Source: Promineifilum sp.
GTDB taxonomy: Bacteria; Chloroflexota; Anaerolineae; Promineifilales; Promineifilaceae
NCBI GenBank assembly: GCA_017983515.1
Contig: JAGOBF010000001.1
Location: 121,192-185,191, forward strand
Length of the DNA stretch: 64,000 bases
Reading direction: 5' to 3'
Each line of letters begins with the position of its first letter. Position 1 is the stretch's first letter. Both the position numbers and the translations under genes were made by a program. The notes beneath the pieces are model-generated. The model saw only the letters and a program-made list of their open reading frames with translations, did not search any database and was not told the DNA's origin. Positions 17,995 through 28,599 of the stretch are shown here, one piece after another.

Positions 17995-18057
17995 AAGATC
18001 CACGGCCCGAGTATACTGTGTTAGATCATTCGTACCAACGCCGGAGAAAGCCCCCAC
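17995..18057 (-). pseudogene. vestige of a PEP-utilising enzyme (Enzyme I/PEP synthase signature)
   Basis: In frame with, and directly upstream of, the phosphatase start the DNA translates to FSGVGTNDLTQYTRAVD. This nearly matches the conserved Enzyme I barrel motif (SVGTNDLTQYVMAADR in the DhaM-HPr-EI protein of this same window). No flanking Enzyme I sequence is recognisable. Codons here (AAT, GAT, CTA, ACA, TAT, ACT) are AT-rich and unlike neighbouring genes. It is best read as a short relic; it also carries a promoter. Confidence 0.5.
18010..18038 (-). promoter_or_regulatory. sigma-70-type promoter of the phosphatase-dhaR transcript
   Basis: On the minus strand TTGGTA (18038-18033) and TATACT (18015-18010) are 17 bp apart. 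The expected start point is about 9 nt before the phosphatase ATG, giving an almost leaderless message. The promoter lies inside the Enzyme I vestige. The rest of the gap to ftsH (18058-18368) shows no gene; a TACAAT box at about 18326 could serve ftsH. Confidence 0.6.
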
Positions 18058-18368
18058 GCCGGCCGGCCGCCCCAACTGCCTGAGCATCCCCTCTCCGGTC
18101 AGATTGCTCCGCTGCGCCCCGTAGACGGCAGCCAATAAATTAATATAATCAATTGCTGAATACTTATGGGTATCCAATAGAAAGTTGGTAAGCTTCGATC
18201 ATATAATAATGAGATGACCCTCTGACGGATGTCAGTGACTCGGATGGCCGGTCGCCCCTGCGGCCGGTTTGTCCGCCTTGCTCATCAATGGGAAATGCGT
18301 CGTCGTGACCGACGTCAGGGATGCTTTACAATAGACAGATAGACGGCTGCTTGTGGGAGTTTTTTAAT

Positions 18369-20273
<1,905 letters not shown>

Positions 20274-20306
20274 GCGACCGCTAGGCCCGCTATTTGCCGC
20301 TAAAGT

Positions 20307-20351
20307 GGGGCAGGTGCTGTAGTTCGACTACCGCCTGCCCCTTTATTTTTT
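20307..20351 (+). terminator. Rho-independent terminator of ftsH
   Basis: GGGGCAGG..TAG pairs with CTA..CCTGCCCC (20307-20341) and is followed by TTTATTTTTT. This is a textbook intrinsic terminator. Confidence 0.93.
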
Positions 20352-20402
20352 ATGGCAAACCTCGTGTCGCCTCATTCCCATGTTGTTTAGGAGGAACCCC
20401 CA

Positions 20403-21206
20403 ATGAGCGAAGCCAACCAGGCCATTACCCAGTCCCTCGCCGGCGGCGTACTGACCGTCGCCCTCAATCGGCCCGACCAGCACAACGCCATGAACCCCGA
20501 CATCATGACCGGCCTGACGACGATCTTCGACCAAATCCCGGCCCGCCACGACGTGCGCGTGGTGGTGCTGACCGGTCACGGCCGCTCCTTCTGTGCCGGG
20601 GCCGACGTCGGCTTCATGCGCGCCGCGGCCGACTACACCTCCGAGCAAAATGTGGCCGACGGGCAGGCCATTTTCGACCTGATGCTGGCTATCGACCGCT
20701 GTCCCCGACCCGTCATCGGCCGCGTCAACGGCGCGGCCATCGGCGGCGGGGCCGGTTTGGTCAGCTGTTGCGACGTCGTCGTCGCCGTCGAGCGGGCCAC
20801 ATTCGCCTTCAGTGAGGCGCGGCTGGGCATCGTGCCCGCGGTCATCTCGCCTTTTGTCCTGTCGCGCATCGGCCCCGGTCACGCCCGCGAACTCTTTCTG
20901 ACCGGCGAACGGTTCGACGCCCGGCGTGCCCAGGCCATTGGCCTTGTCCACCACGTCGTGCCCGAGAGCGAACTCGATACCGCCGTGGCCGACCGCGTGG
21001 CCCAGCTGCTGCAAGCTGCTCCCGGCGCACAAGCCACGATCAAGGAACTGATTCGGGCCGTGGCCTACGTGCCCAAGGCAGACGTCCGCGACTACACGGC
21101 CGAAACCATCGCCCGTCGCCGCGCCTCCGACGAGGGGCGCGAAGGCATGAGCGCCTTCCTGGAGAAGCGCAGCCCCTGGTGGCAAGAAGAGCGATCCCCA
21201 GATTGA
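20403..21206 (+). CDS. enoyl-CoA hydratase/isomerase family protein
   Basis: Crotonase-fold enzyme of 267 aa acting on acyl-CoA thioesters. Oxyanion-hole segments are HGRSFCAGADVGFM (near residue 60) and NGAAIGGGAGLVSCCDVVVA (about 110-130). The catalytic-Glu region of hydratases is EARLGIVPAVISPFVL, where Glu is followed by the expected GxxP-type turn. AGGAGG lies 10 nt before the ATG. It is isolated between the ftsH terminator and a phosphoesterase. The family covers hydratase, isomerase and methylglutaconyl-CoA hydratase, and the substrate cannot be fixed from sequence. Its final codons and stop are in a dispersed repeat (21198-21248). Confidence 0.88.
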   Translation: MSEANQAITQSLAGGVLTVALNRPDQHNAMNPDIMTGLTTIFDQIPARHDVRVVVLTGHGRSFCAGADVGFMRAAADYTSEQNVADGQAIFDLMLAIDRCPRPVIGRVNGAAIGGGAGLVSCCDVVVAVERATFAFSEARLGIVPAVISPFVLSRIGPGHARELFLTGERFDARRAQAIGLVHHVVPESELDTAVADRVAQLLQAAPGAQATIKELIRAVAYVPKADVRDYTAETIARRRASDEGREGMSAFLEKRSPWWQEERSPD

Positions 21207-21248
21207 CGCAGATTTTTCTTCGATCTGCCCAATCCGCATCATCTACGC
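21198..21248. repeat. AATCTGC-word palindromic repeat (family A) over the crotonase 3' end
   Basis: CAGATTGACGCAGATTTTT pairs in part with ATCTGCCCAATC. The same words recur in several intergenic regions (about 25350, 27341, 28505, 49586, 61145). This copy contains the TGA stop of the preceding gene. Confidence 0.6.
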
Positions 21249-21267
21249 CCAGGCCTTTACTTTCCTT

Positions 21268-22155
21268 ATGATCAAGCTGGCGGTCCTCTCCGACATTCAC
21301 GGCAATTGGCCCGCGCTGGAGGCCGTCGCCGCCGACATCGAAGCCTGGGGGCCGGATAGCGTGCTGGTCAATGGCGACGTGGTCAGCGACGGGCCGAGCA
21401 GCCTTGCCTGCTGGCGCTACGTTGCCCGGCGGCGAGCGGCCGACGGCTGGCATGTGCTGCGCGGTAACCACGAGGAGTACGTCGCCCAATGGCTCGACCC
21501 GGCCACCCCGCGCCACGGCCCGGGCTATGACCTCATCCGCGTCAGCCGCTGGACGTTCGACCAGTTCGGCGGCCGGGTCGACGACTTGGCCGCGCTGCCC
21601 GAACGCTGGGACTATGCCGCCCCGGATGGCTCAACCCTGGTCGCCATGCACGGTACGCTGCACGGCAATCGCGCCGGCATCTACCCTTTCACAACCGATG
21701 ACGACGTCCGCGAGCGAATCATTCCCTCGGCCGCCGTTTTCGTGACCGCCCACACCCACGTGGCCCACATCCGCACAGTCGACGGCACGCGCGTGGTCAA
21801 CGTCGGCTCGGTCGGCATCCCCGGCGACGGCGACGGACGCGCCGCCTATGGCCGGTTGACGTGGACGCCGGCCGCCGGCTGGGACGCGCAAATCACGCGC
21901 GTTGCCTATGATCGGGCGGCCGCCGAGCGCGACTATTTCACATCGGGCTTCATTGACGGGGTGGGGCCGGAGGGGGAGCTTTCCCTGGTGCAGTTCCGCA
22001 TGGCCGCCGACGTGCGCACCCGCTGGTCGGCCGTTTACCGGGAACGTATTCTGCGCGGTGAGCTGTCTGTGGCCGACTCGGTTCGCCTGTGGCTGGCCCG
22101 CGACGAGTTTCGGCCTTATCGGCTGGCGGCTGTGCACGACCGCCATAATAGTTGA
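21268..22155 (+). CDS. metallophosphoesterase (calcineurin-like)
   Basis: A 295-aa phosphoesterase. Dimetal-site motifs in order are LSDIHGNWPALEAV (residues 7-20), LVNGDVVSDGPSS (about 33-45), LRGNHEEYV (about 66), AMHGTLHGN (about 129) and VTAHTHVAHI (about 157), so all blocks of the family are present. The C-terminal 100 residues are an extension without recognised motif. The YfcE/DUF2436-like family acts on phosphodiesters or nucleotides; the substrate is unknown. It begins 61 bp after the crotonase gene, with a weak ribosome site. Confidence 0.88.
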   Translation: MIKLAVLSDIHGNWPALEAVAADIEAWGPDSVLVNGDVVSDGPSSLACWRYVARRRAADGWHVLRGNHEEYVAQWLDPATPRHGPGYDLIRVSRWTFDQFGGRVDDLAALPERWDYAAPDGSTLVAMHGTLHGNRAGIYPFTTDDDVRERIIPSAAVFVTAHTHVAHIRTVDGTRVVNVGSVGIPGDGDGRAAYGRLTWTPAAGWDAQITRVAYDRAAAERDYFTSGFIDGVGPEGELSLVQFRMAADVRTRWSAVYRERILRGELSVADSVRLWLARDEFRPYRLAAVHDRHNS

Positions 22156-22308
22156 TTCATTAATCTGTGGCTCATAATTGGGCCAACAAGAGTCAAAATC
22201 GCGGCATTTAGGGGGCATTTCCTGCTTCGCACACGCCGGCGGCCGCTCCCCACTTGCCGACTGGCAATTGAATATCTATAATGTGAACGAATTTGGAAGA
22301 GGAACTGT

Positions 22309-23133
22309 TTGAGTAGTCTCAACTTATTGCTGTCCGGAACGATATTGCCCTGGCTGTTAGGGTTGCTGCTGGTGCTGGGCTTTGCGGCATTACTGATGTC
22401 GATAAAGCTTTGGCGTGATACCAAGCGGTCGCCCTACTTTTTTATGCGCCAGCAGGCCGCCAAGCGGATGCAGTCGTATCTGACGGTCTTTACCGTCATG
22501 ATCCTGCTGTCCGTCGGCATTGGCGTCTACGGCTGGCGCACGCCTGAGGACGCCACTGTTCGCATGGCCATCCTGACCCGAGCCAAGCCGGCGATCAAGG
22601 AAATCCAGGAGTTGATGGACCAGCCGACCGTGTCCGAGCGTGCCACGGCCGATGCGCCCCAGGTCACGACCCGCAGCGGCGGCGTGGCCAACGTCCTGCT
22701 CAATGCCGATGACGCCATTGCCCTTAACCCCCAACTCCCCGCCGCCTACGATCAAGTTGAGCCCCTCGTCGATCTGAACCCGGGCACTGAACTGGGCACG
22801 GTCGTGCTGTCCAGCACTGTCACGGACGAGTACAAAGCCATCAACCCCGTCAATGTCTTCGGTGAAGGCTTCTACACCCTATATGCCACTTTTGACTACA
22901 AAGAAATGGCCGATGGCATGGCCTGGGCCTGGGTATGGCGCTACAACGGCCAGGTGATCGACGGCGGCAACGAACTGTGGGCCTATGGTGATGAAGGCCC
23001 CGGCTACATCTACCTCAGCCCCGAAGAGGGCTTTGGCGAAGGCCGCTACACGCTTGAGGTTTGGGTCAACGGCGAATTGCTGGGCCAGGCTTCAGCGACG
23101 ATGAACGACGCAGCCGTCTCGGCTGGCAATTAA
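22309..23133 (+). CDS. membrane-anchored protein of unknown function, TTG start
   Basis: A 274-aa protein. Two hydrophobic helices are at about residues 9-30 and 58-75, joined by a basic cytosolic stretch (KLWRDTKRSPYFFMRQQAAKRMQ). About 195 residues outside follow. The external part is acidic with WAWVWRYNGQVIDGGNELWAYGDEGPGYIYLSPEEGFGEG, a beta-rich Trp/Tyr/Gly pattern that suggests an immunoglobulin-like or carbohydrate-binding fold, though I do not recognise a family. TTG at 22309 is used because GAGGAAC lies 5-6 nt upstream and the first helix would otherwise be lost. A bidirectional terminator follows. Confidence 0.75.
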   Translation: MSSLNLLLSGTILPWLLGLLLVLGFAALLMSIKLWRDTKRSPYFFMRQQAAKRMQSYLTVFTVMILLSVGIGVYGWRTPEDATVRMAILTRAKPAIKEIQELMDQPTVSERATADAPQVTTRSGGVANVLLNADDAIALNPQLPAAYDQVEPLVDLNPGTELGTVVLSSTVTDEYKAINPVNVFGEGFYTLYATFDYKEMADGMAWAWVWRYNGQVIDGGNELWAYGDEGPGYIYLSPEEGFGEGRYTLEVWVNGELLGQASATMNDAAVSAGN

Positions 23134-23166
23134 ACGGCCGTCCCCGCCCAACGAGAACCGCGAACG

Positions 23167-23189
23167 AAAAGCCCTATAGGGCTTTTTTT
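23167..23189. terminator. bidirectional intrinsic terminator
   Basis: Perfect 20-nt palindrome AAAAGCCCTATAGGGCTTTT followed by three more T. It lies between convergent genes (membrane protein and murJ) and can serve both. Confidence 0.93.
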
Positions 23190-23218
23190 GTTGCTCGTTG
23201 GCCCGGGGCGGCTGCGGT

Positions 23219-24838
23219 CTAGCGGTTGGGCAGCCGGCGGCGCAGGATATCGACCAGGTGCTGCCACTCCTCAACCCGCAGCAGGCGACTCACCAGCAGA
23301 TAGACCAGACCTCCGCCGGCCGTGCCGATGACCGCCCGCGACCAGATAGCCTCGGCCGGCAACCATAGCAACACCCCGGCGATGACGCCGGCCATCGCCA
23401 GCGAGGCGGCCGCCATGCGCCACAGGCCCGACATCAACGAGCGGCCGTTCAACCCCCCCAGCTTGCCCCGCACCAGCCACAGCAACAGGCCTACTTCAAG
23501 CAGGTTAGACAGGCTGAAGCCCAGCGCCAACCCACCCAGCGGTAGCCAGCCCAGCGCCGGAAATACCACGTCGCGCAGCCACAGGCTGAGGCCCCACATG
23601 GCCAGGATTTGCAGGCCGCCGGACAGCACCGGCGTCAATGTGTCGCTGAGGGCATAGAAGGCGCGGGCGATGACCTCAATGGACGTCAAGGCGATCAGGC
23701 CCAGGGCATAGAAACGCAGGGCCGTGGCTACCAGGGTGGTCGCTTCCGCGTCGAACAGGCCGCGCATAAAGAGGATCGTGGTATACGGCTCGGCCAGCAG
23801 CATGAGCAGAACAGTGGCCGGCAGCCCCAAAAAAAGAATAAGGCGCAGAGAGTCGCTCAGGATGTGGCGCATGTCGCGGTGCGCCCCGCGTGCGGCCATC
23901 GCCGCCAGCGTGGGGAAGGCGGCAATGCCCAGCGCTTGCCCCAGGATTCCCTGCGGCATGATGAGGATGCGAAAGGCAGTATTGAGCGCCGGCAGCGTGC
24001 CCAGCATCATCGTCCCCGTTAGAAACAGGATGATGAACTTGTTGACCTCGCTGAACGACAGGCCCAGGACGCGCGGCCCCATCAGACGTAATACCTGGAC
24101 GACGCCCGGCTCGCGCAGGGTCAGTAGAGGCGTGTAGCGGGCCGCACGGCCGCGCAGCGCCGGAAGCTGCACCAGCAGATGCCCCAATGACCCGGCCACG
24201 GTCCCCCAGGCCAGACCGATGGTCGTCTGTCGCGGCTCGCCACCGCTGAGCGCGGCCCCGGCCAGACCCCCGATGATGATGCCAATGTTGTAGACCGACG
24301 GAGCCACCGCCGGCAGCAGGAAATGCTGTCGCGCGTTCAAAGCAGCCATGATGATGCCGCTCACCCCGAAGATGATCGGCGACAGGAGCATGATCCGCAT
24401 CAGATAGACCGTGACGGGCAGCAGGGCCGGCTCCAGGGCGATGTTATCGGCATAGAAGAAGGTGACGAAAGGCTTGGCAAAAATCATGGCCCCCACGGAG
24501 ATGACCGTCGTGAGGATCGTAAGCAGATTGATAACCGCCGAAAACAAGCGCCAGGCGCCCGGCTCGTCGTCACGGCTGAAATAAGCCGTGAACGTGGGAA
24601 TAAAGGCCGACCCGATCGCGCCGCCGGCGACGATTAGAAATATGGCTTCGGGGAACCGCCCGGCGATGTCGAAGGCCGTGGCTTCCAGCGTAATGACGCC
24701 GAGATATTGGCGCACGATGATGTCGCGAAACAGGCCCAGCACGCGGCTGAGGAGGGCCAGAGAGGCCACCAGTCCAGCGGCGCGGAAGACTTGACTACGA
24801 CCAAAGTCGCTAGGAGGAGGGTCTGAATGATCTGTCAT
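23219..24838 (-). CDS. murJ: lipid II flippase MurJ (MviN)
   Basis: Moves lipid-linked peptidoglycan precursor across the membrane. It has 539 aa with 13-14 predicted hydrophobic helices. The N-terminus has the MurJ pattern ASLALLSRVLGLFRDIIVRQYLG, followed by FRAIFLIV-type GRFPEAIFLIVAGGAIGSAFIPTF, and a later AFYALSDTLTPVLSGGLQI, which matches the conserved region of helix 10-11. The ATG at 24838 begins MTDHSDPPPSD; another at 24868 is possible, and neither has a good ribosome site. It is a single gene divergent from spoVS. Confidence 0.93.
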   Translation of the reverse strand: MTDHSDPPPSDFGRSQVFRAAGLVASLALLSRVLGLFRDIIVRQYLGVITLEATAFDIAGRFPEAIFLIVAGGAIGSAFIPTFTAYFSRDDEPGAWRLFSAVINLLTILTTVISVGAMIFAKPFVTFFYADNIALEPALLPVTVYLMRIMLLSPIIFGVSGIIMAALNARQHFLLPAVAPSVYNIGIIIGGLAGAALSGGEPRQTTIGLAWGTVAGSLGHLLVQLPALRGRAARYTPLLTLREPGVVQVLRLMGPRVLGLSFSEVNKFIILFLTGTMMLGTLPALNTAFRILIMPQGILGQALGIAAFPTLAAMAARGAHRDMRHILSDSLRLILFLGLPATVLLMLLAEPYTTILFMRGLFDAEATTLVATALRFYALGLIALTSIEVIARAFYALSDTLTPVLSGGLQILAMWGLSLWLRDVVFPALGWLPLGGLALGFSLSNLLEVGLLLWLVRGKLGGLNGRSLMSGLWRMAAASLAMAGVIAGVLLWLPAEAIWSRAVIGTAGGGLVYLLVSRLLRVEEWQHLVDILRRRLPNR

Positions 24839-24984
24839 GGCATGGCTAATCGTCCGATTATACCCCACGTCTTACCGACAATATACCGCTATCTATTTTA
24901 AGTCTTTAGGACCTAACGCCGAGCGGCTGCAAATGATATCCTGTTGTTCGAATTGCAAACTGTTCAACATGGAGTATAGGCAAC

Positions 24985-25308
24985 ATGACAGAGAACATTA
25001 CAATCCAGGAAGATGTTAGTATTCTGATCAATGAGTTGAAAACCTTGAATATCATCAAGGTGTCGGCCCGTTCGCGAACGGCGGCCGTGGCCGGCGCGAT
25101 TGCCGGCGTGATGCGCGAAAGCAACCATGCTGAAGTGCAGGCCATCGGGGCTGGGGCTGTCAATCAGGCCGTCAAAGCCATCGTCATCGCCAAAGGGTAT
25201 CTGGCCGAAGAGGACGTCCACATCATCTGCATCCCGTCTTTCGTCGAAGTCGATATCGACGACCAGGAACGCACGGCCGTCCGATTCGTGATCGAGCCGA
25301 AGTGTTAA
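24985..25308 (+). CDS. spoVS: stage V sporulation protein S (SpoVS) homologue
   Basis: Small Alba-fold DNA/RNA-binding-type protein, 107 aa. The SpoVS core is complete: IKVSARSRTAAVAGAIAGVMR, then AIGAGAVNQAVKAIVIAKGYL, then EEDVHIICIPSFVEVDIDDQERTAVRFVI. Bacillus SpoVS is 86 aa; this one has about 20 extra N-terminal residues. Homologues occur widely in non-spore-formers, where the role is unknown. GGAG lies 10 nt before the ATG. A weak promoter (TTGCAA, 16 bp, TATAGG at 24953-24980) would start the message at the ATG. It is terminated by the hairpin at 25418. Confidence 0.95.
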   Translation: MTENITIQEDVSILINELKTLNIIKVSARSRTAAVAGAIAGVMRESNHAEVQAIGAGAVNQAVKAIVIAKGYLAEEDVHIICIPSFVEVDIDDQERTAVRFVIEPKC

Positions 25309-25417
25309 CCGCTTGCTCAATGAGCTAACAGGCAAAGTGCCTGGAAATGCCACAAACTTCTCCGCAGGTCTCTAAAAATCTGCGCAATGGCTGAAATCTG
25401 TGGTTGCTTTTTCTCAT

Positions 25418-25446
25418 AAGGCGCAATCGAAAGATTGCGCCTTTTT
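25418..25446. terminator. bidirectional intrinsic terminator between spoVS and the glycosidase-like gene
   Basis: AAGGCGCAATC pairs with GATTGCGCCTT over a GAAA tetraloop, followed by TTT on the plus strand. Convergent genes flank it. Confidence 0.92.
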
Positions 25447-25450
25447 GCTT

Positions 25451-27229
25451 TCAGAAAGTCCCGTGTCGCCTCGCCAACCAGACGACCATCCCCGCCCCCA
25501 ACGCCAGCCCCAGTCCCAAAACGATCAGCCCCGAACTGTTCGACCCTCGCCCCAACGGCCGGTCCACCGCGGCCGGATTCTGCGCGGCAACCGTCGTGGG
25601 CGTCGCCAGGGGGCCTGTGGTTGGGGTCGGCGTCGTTGACGGCGGCGTGGGCGAGGGTTCCAGGGTGGCGGTGGCCGGTGGCATCGTGGTCGGTCGGCCG
25701 GCCCCGGTGGGCTGCGGCCGGGGCGTCCGGCTGGCCGTGGACGATACCACGGCCGATCCGGTTCCCTCGTCGATAGCTACGTCCCGTTCGTCCTGCTCCT
25801 GCCCGCCGTTCGCCTGGATCAGATAATAGGTTGTCCCGCCGATCATGCAGTAATCGGCGATCGTTTGCCGGCAGAGCGCGCCGGGTAAGTCGACCGCGAA
25901 CACCCCTCTCTCGGCCTCAATCGTCTCGCGCCTGCCCCACATATCCACCCACTCGGCCGTGGCCGCTGTGGCCGCCACCGTCGTCTCCTGCCGGCCGGGC
26001 AGCCGGGCAAACAGCACCGTCGTCGATTGCCCGGCTTGCTCCAGGCGAATCTGGCCGACCGCGTCCCAGCGCTCGCGTTCGGCGCGCCGGACGCCGCCCA
26101 GCAGCCGGATAGCCGTGCGATACGTGTCGAAGGCGGGGCGGCGGCTGTTGTCCCAGCGCACCAGGCCAAACGGTTCGGGGTTGGCCGCGCGGTCGCCTGC
26201 GGTATCCTTTAGCTTGTAGACGGACACGCGCTCCGCCCCCGCGGCCAGGGCGACGGCTACGGCCTGCGGCACGAAAGCCGCCTGTTCATTCAGCGAGACA
26301 GCCAGCGTCCAATTGTCCACCGTCCAGTAGGGGTCATCCATAGGTGGTGCATTGGTTTCCACCAGCCAGATGGGTTGCGCCAGCCCGTGAGCGTCCAGCA
26401 CCCGGCGAAAGGCATACAGAACGTTGAAGACGGCATTGGGCTGGAAATAGAGATGGGCTGTGGCGACGTCGAAATAGTAGTTGTGGGCCGCGGCTTCCGG
26501 GTCAGCGGCGACGACGTTGAGGAAACGGGAGAAGTAGCCGGGGTCCCAGAAGTAGGTGAAAGCGCCCAGATGAATGACGGCGTCGGGGTTGGCTGCCTTG
26601 GCCGCCAGATAGGCCGTGCGTTGTAGTTGAAAAAACTCTTCGATATCGCCGTCCCACGTGTGGCCCGGCGCATCAAGGTCGTCGATGTCGGGCTCATTCC
26701 AGATGATCCAGCGGTCGATCCGGCCGGCATAGCGCGCGACTACTTCGGCGACGAATACCCCCCAGGTGTTGTCAGGATCGTCATAAGGGAGGGCCAGCCC
26801 TCGCGGCAGGTTGCGCCGGTCGCGCGCCCAGTCGGGGATGCCGATGAGCAGGCCGACGACCTCGCGCCCGGCGTCCATCTCCACTGCCAGCGCCTCGTCG
26901 TCCAGCGGCGGCCGCCAGTCGTCGGGGCCATCGGGCTGCACGTCGGCCCACTGGAAGCGGGCGCGCGTCCAGGCCACGCCCAGGCGACCAGCCGCCTGCG
27001 GGTCCTCGAAGCTCTCAATAACGCCGAAGCGAATGTCGCCGGGCGGCGCGAAGGTCGCCGTGGCCGTCGGCTCCGCTGTGGCCGTCACCACGTCTTCGGC
27101 CGCGGATTCCGCGGTTGGGGAAGGCTCGGTCTGGGCGGCGCTCAGGCCGGCCGTCATCCCCCACACCCATAATGCCGCGATTGACAACAAGAAGGCCGGA
27201 CGGCGACTATCTTTCGTAAAAATATTCAT
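25451..27229 (-). CDS. secreted membrane-anchored glycoside hydrolase-like protein
   Basis: A 592-aa surface protein. A signal peptide is at residues 1-32 (LLSIAALWVWGMTAGLSAAQ), with a Ser/Thr/Ala/Pro linker to about 60. A TIM-barrel glycosidase-like domain (about 65-390) carries the acid/base candidate Glu in RWIIWNEPDIDD and a nucleophile candidate Glu in PIWLVETNAPP, the clan GH-A layout. A beta-domain follows to about 490. A Thr/Pro-rich stalk (TPRPQPTGAGRPTTMPPAT, then TPPSTTPTPTTG) and one C-terminal helix ending LARRHGTF follow. The start at 27229 precedes the signal peptide; the upstream frame is rejected. Substrate unknown. Cys residues pair near the end (LCRQTIADYCMIGG). Confidence 0.8.
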   Translation of the reverse strand: MNIFTKDSRRPAFLLSIAALWVWGMTAGLSAAQTEPSPTAESAAEDVVTATAEPTATATFAPPGDIRFGVIESFEDPQAAGRLGVAWTRARFQWADVQPDGPDDWRPPLDDEALAVEMDAGREVVGLLIGIPDWARDRRNLPRGLALPYDDPDNTWGVFVAEVVARYAGRIDRWIIWNEPDIDDLDAPGHTWDGDIEEFFQLQRTAYLAAKAANPDAVIHLGAFTYFWDPGYFSRFLNVVAADPEAAAHNYYFDVATAHLYFQPNAVFNVLYAFRRVLDAHGLAQPIWLVETNAPPMDDPYWTVDNWTLAVSLNEQAAFVPQAVAVALAAGAERVSVYKLKDTAGDRAANPEPFGLVRWDNSRRPAFDTYRTAIRLLGGVRRAERERWDAVGQIRLEQAGQSTTVLFARLPGRQETTVAATAATAEWVDMWGRRETIEAERGVFAVDLPGALCRQTIADYCMIGGTTYYLIQANGGQEQDERDVAIDEGTGSAVVSSTASRTPRPQPTGAGRPTTMPPATATLEPSPTPPSTTPTPTTGPLATPTTVAAQNPAAVDRPLGRGSNSSGLIVLGLGLALGAGMVVWLARRHGTF

Positions 27230-27407
27230 CCAGCCCTGTAGTGTATGGCGACAGGGGGCAGGACGGCAAGCGATTGTGTGATACAATCGGCCGGTATCCT
27301 GATAGACCCAGTGCTCGGAGATGCCCGGACTTCTTGGGTGTGTCTCTGAAAAATCTGCGCGATCTCTGGTTACTTTCTCTATTAAGGAAGGACGGACAAA
27401 CGGTCTT

Positions 27408-28442
27408 ATGCGCACTTATCGACTGGCACTCATCGGCTTCGGAAACGTCGGGCAGGGCCTGGCCACCATCCTGCGCGATCACAGCCAGATGATCGCCAGA
27501 CAGCATGACGTGGAATACCGTATCGTGGCCGTCAACACGGGGCGGCACGGCAGCATCTATAATCCCGAAGGGTTTGACCCCGGCATGTTGCTGGCGGCCT
27601 ATGAGCAGACGAATCGCATGGACAGCGTTCCCGCGCCCCACATCGGCTGGGACGTGCCGCGCATCATCTACGAGAGCAATGCCGACGTCATCGTCGAGTT
27701 GACGTCGAGCGATTTGCTCAGCGGCGAGCCGGCCGCGGGCTACATCCGCGCCGCCCTGCGTCAGGATCGGCACGTGGTGACCACCAACAAGGGGCCAATC
27801 GCCCTGTTCTACCCCGAACTGTCGGCCGCCGCCGCCGAGCGTGGCGTCATGTTGGGCGTCGAGGGCACGGTCATGGGTGGCACGCCCCTGCTGCGCGTCG
27901 GCCGCGATCTGCTGGCCACCGCCGGGGTCTCGCGCATCCAGGGTATCCTCAACGGCACAACCAACTACATCCTGTCGCGCATGGCCGACGGCGAGTCCTA
28001 CAAGTCGGCCCTGGAAGAGGCGCAGGAGAAGGGCTACGCCGAAGCCAACCCGACGGCCGATGTCGACGGCTACGACGCGGCCATCAAGCTGGTCATCCTG
28101 TCCAACCTGCTGCTGGGCGTGCCCCTCCAACTCGCCAACGTCGAGCGCCAAGGCATCCGCGAGCTGACGACGAAAGATGTCGTCCGGGCGCAGAAGGTGG
28201 GCGAGGTGTGGAAGCTGGTGGGTTGGGTGGAGCGCGCGCCGGACATGGTGAAGGCCTGTGTCAAGCCCATTCGTTTGCCGCAGAGCCATCCGCTGGCTTC
28301 CGTGTCGGGGGCGACCAATGCCGTCACCTTCGTCACCCAATTGCTGGGCGACGTCACCATCGTCGGCCCCGGTGCCGGCCGCGTCGAGACCGGTTACGCC
28401 GTCCTATCCGATCTGCTCGAAATCCACCGCCGCGCGCAGTAA
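27408..28442 (+). CDS. hom: homoserine dehydrogenase (short form without ACT domain)
   Basis: Reduces aspartate semialdehyde to homoserine with NAD(P)H in the threonine/methionine pathway. It has 344 aa. The Rossmann motif LALIGFGNVGQGLATIL is at residues 6-22, the conserved VVTTNKGPIA at about 122-131, GVEGTVMGGTPLL at about 148, and the catalytic block NPTADVDGYDAAIKLVIL with the essential Lys. It stops after the catalytic region, so the C-terminal ACT regulatory domain of the usual 430-aa enzyme is missing, which implies no threonine feedback through that domain. The ATG at 27408 is the first in the family-homologous region; GGAAGGAC about 18 nt upstream is a poor ribosome site. A family A repeat lies just upstream at 27341. 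Confidence 0.93.
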   Translation: MRTYRLALIGFGNVGQGLATILRDHSQMIARQHDVEYRIVAVNTGRHGSIYNPEGFDPGMLLAAYEQTNRMDSVPAPHIGWDVPRIIYESNADVIVELTSSDLLSGEPAAGYIRAALRQDRHVVTTNKGPIALFYPELSAAAAERGVMLGVEGTVMGGTPLLRVGRDLLATAGVSRIQGILNGTTNYILSRMADGESYKSALEEAQEKGYAEANPTADVDGYDAAIKLVILSNLLLGVPLQLANVERQGIRELTTKDVVRAQKVGEVWKLVGWVERAPDMVKACVKPIRLPQSHPLASVSGATNAVTFVTQLLGDVTIVGPGAGRVETGYAVLSDLLEIHRRAQ

Positions 28443-28599
28443 GAAAAGCATCCATAGAACTCACAGAGTTGTAAACCTATCCTGCCCCTCCGCTGGCACT
28501 CCGCTTGAATCTGCCTAATCTGCCCCGTCCGCAAAATACGTCGATTCCCCTTTCTGGCTCGTGGATATCAATGCCACCGGGCCGGTGAACATTTCCCTC

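Noticed and set aside
17995-18177. N-terminal extension of the phosphatase to residue -61
   Set aside because: The extension has no family homology apart from the Enzyme I relic and contains the promoter; the Met at 17994 is better.
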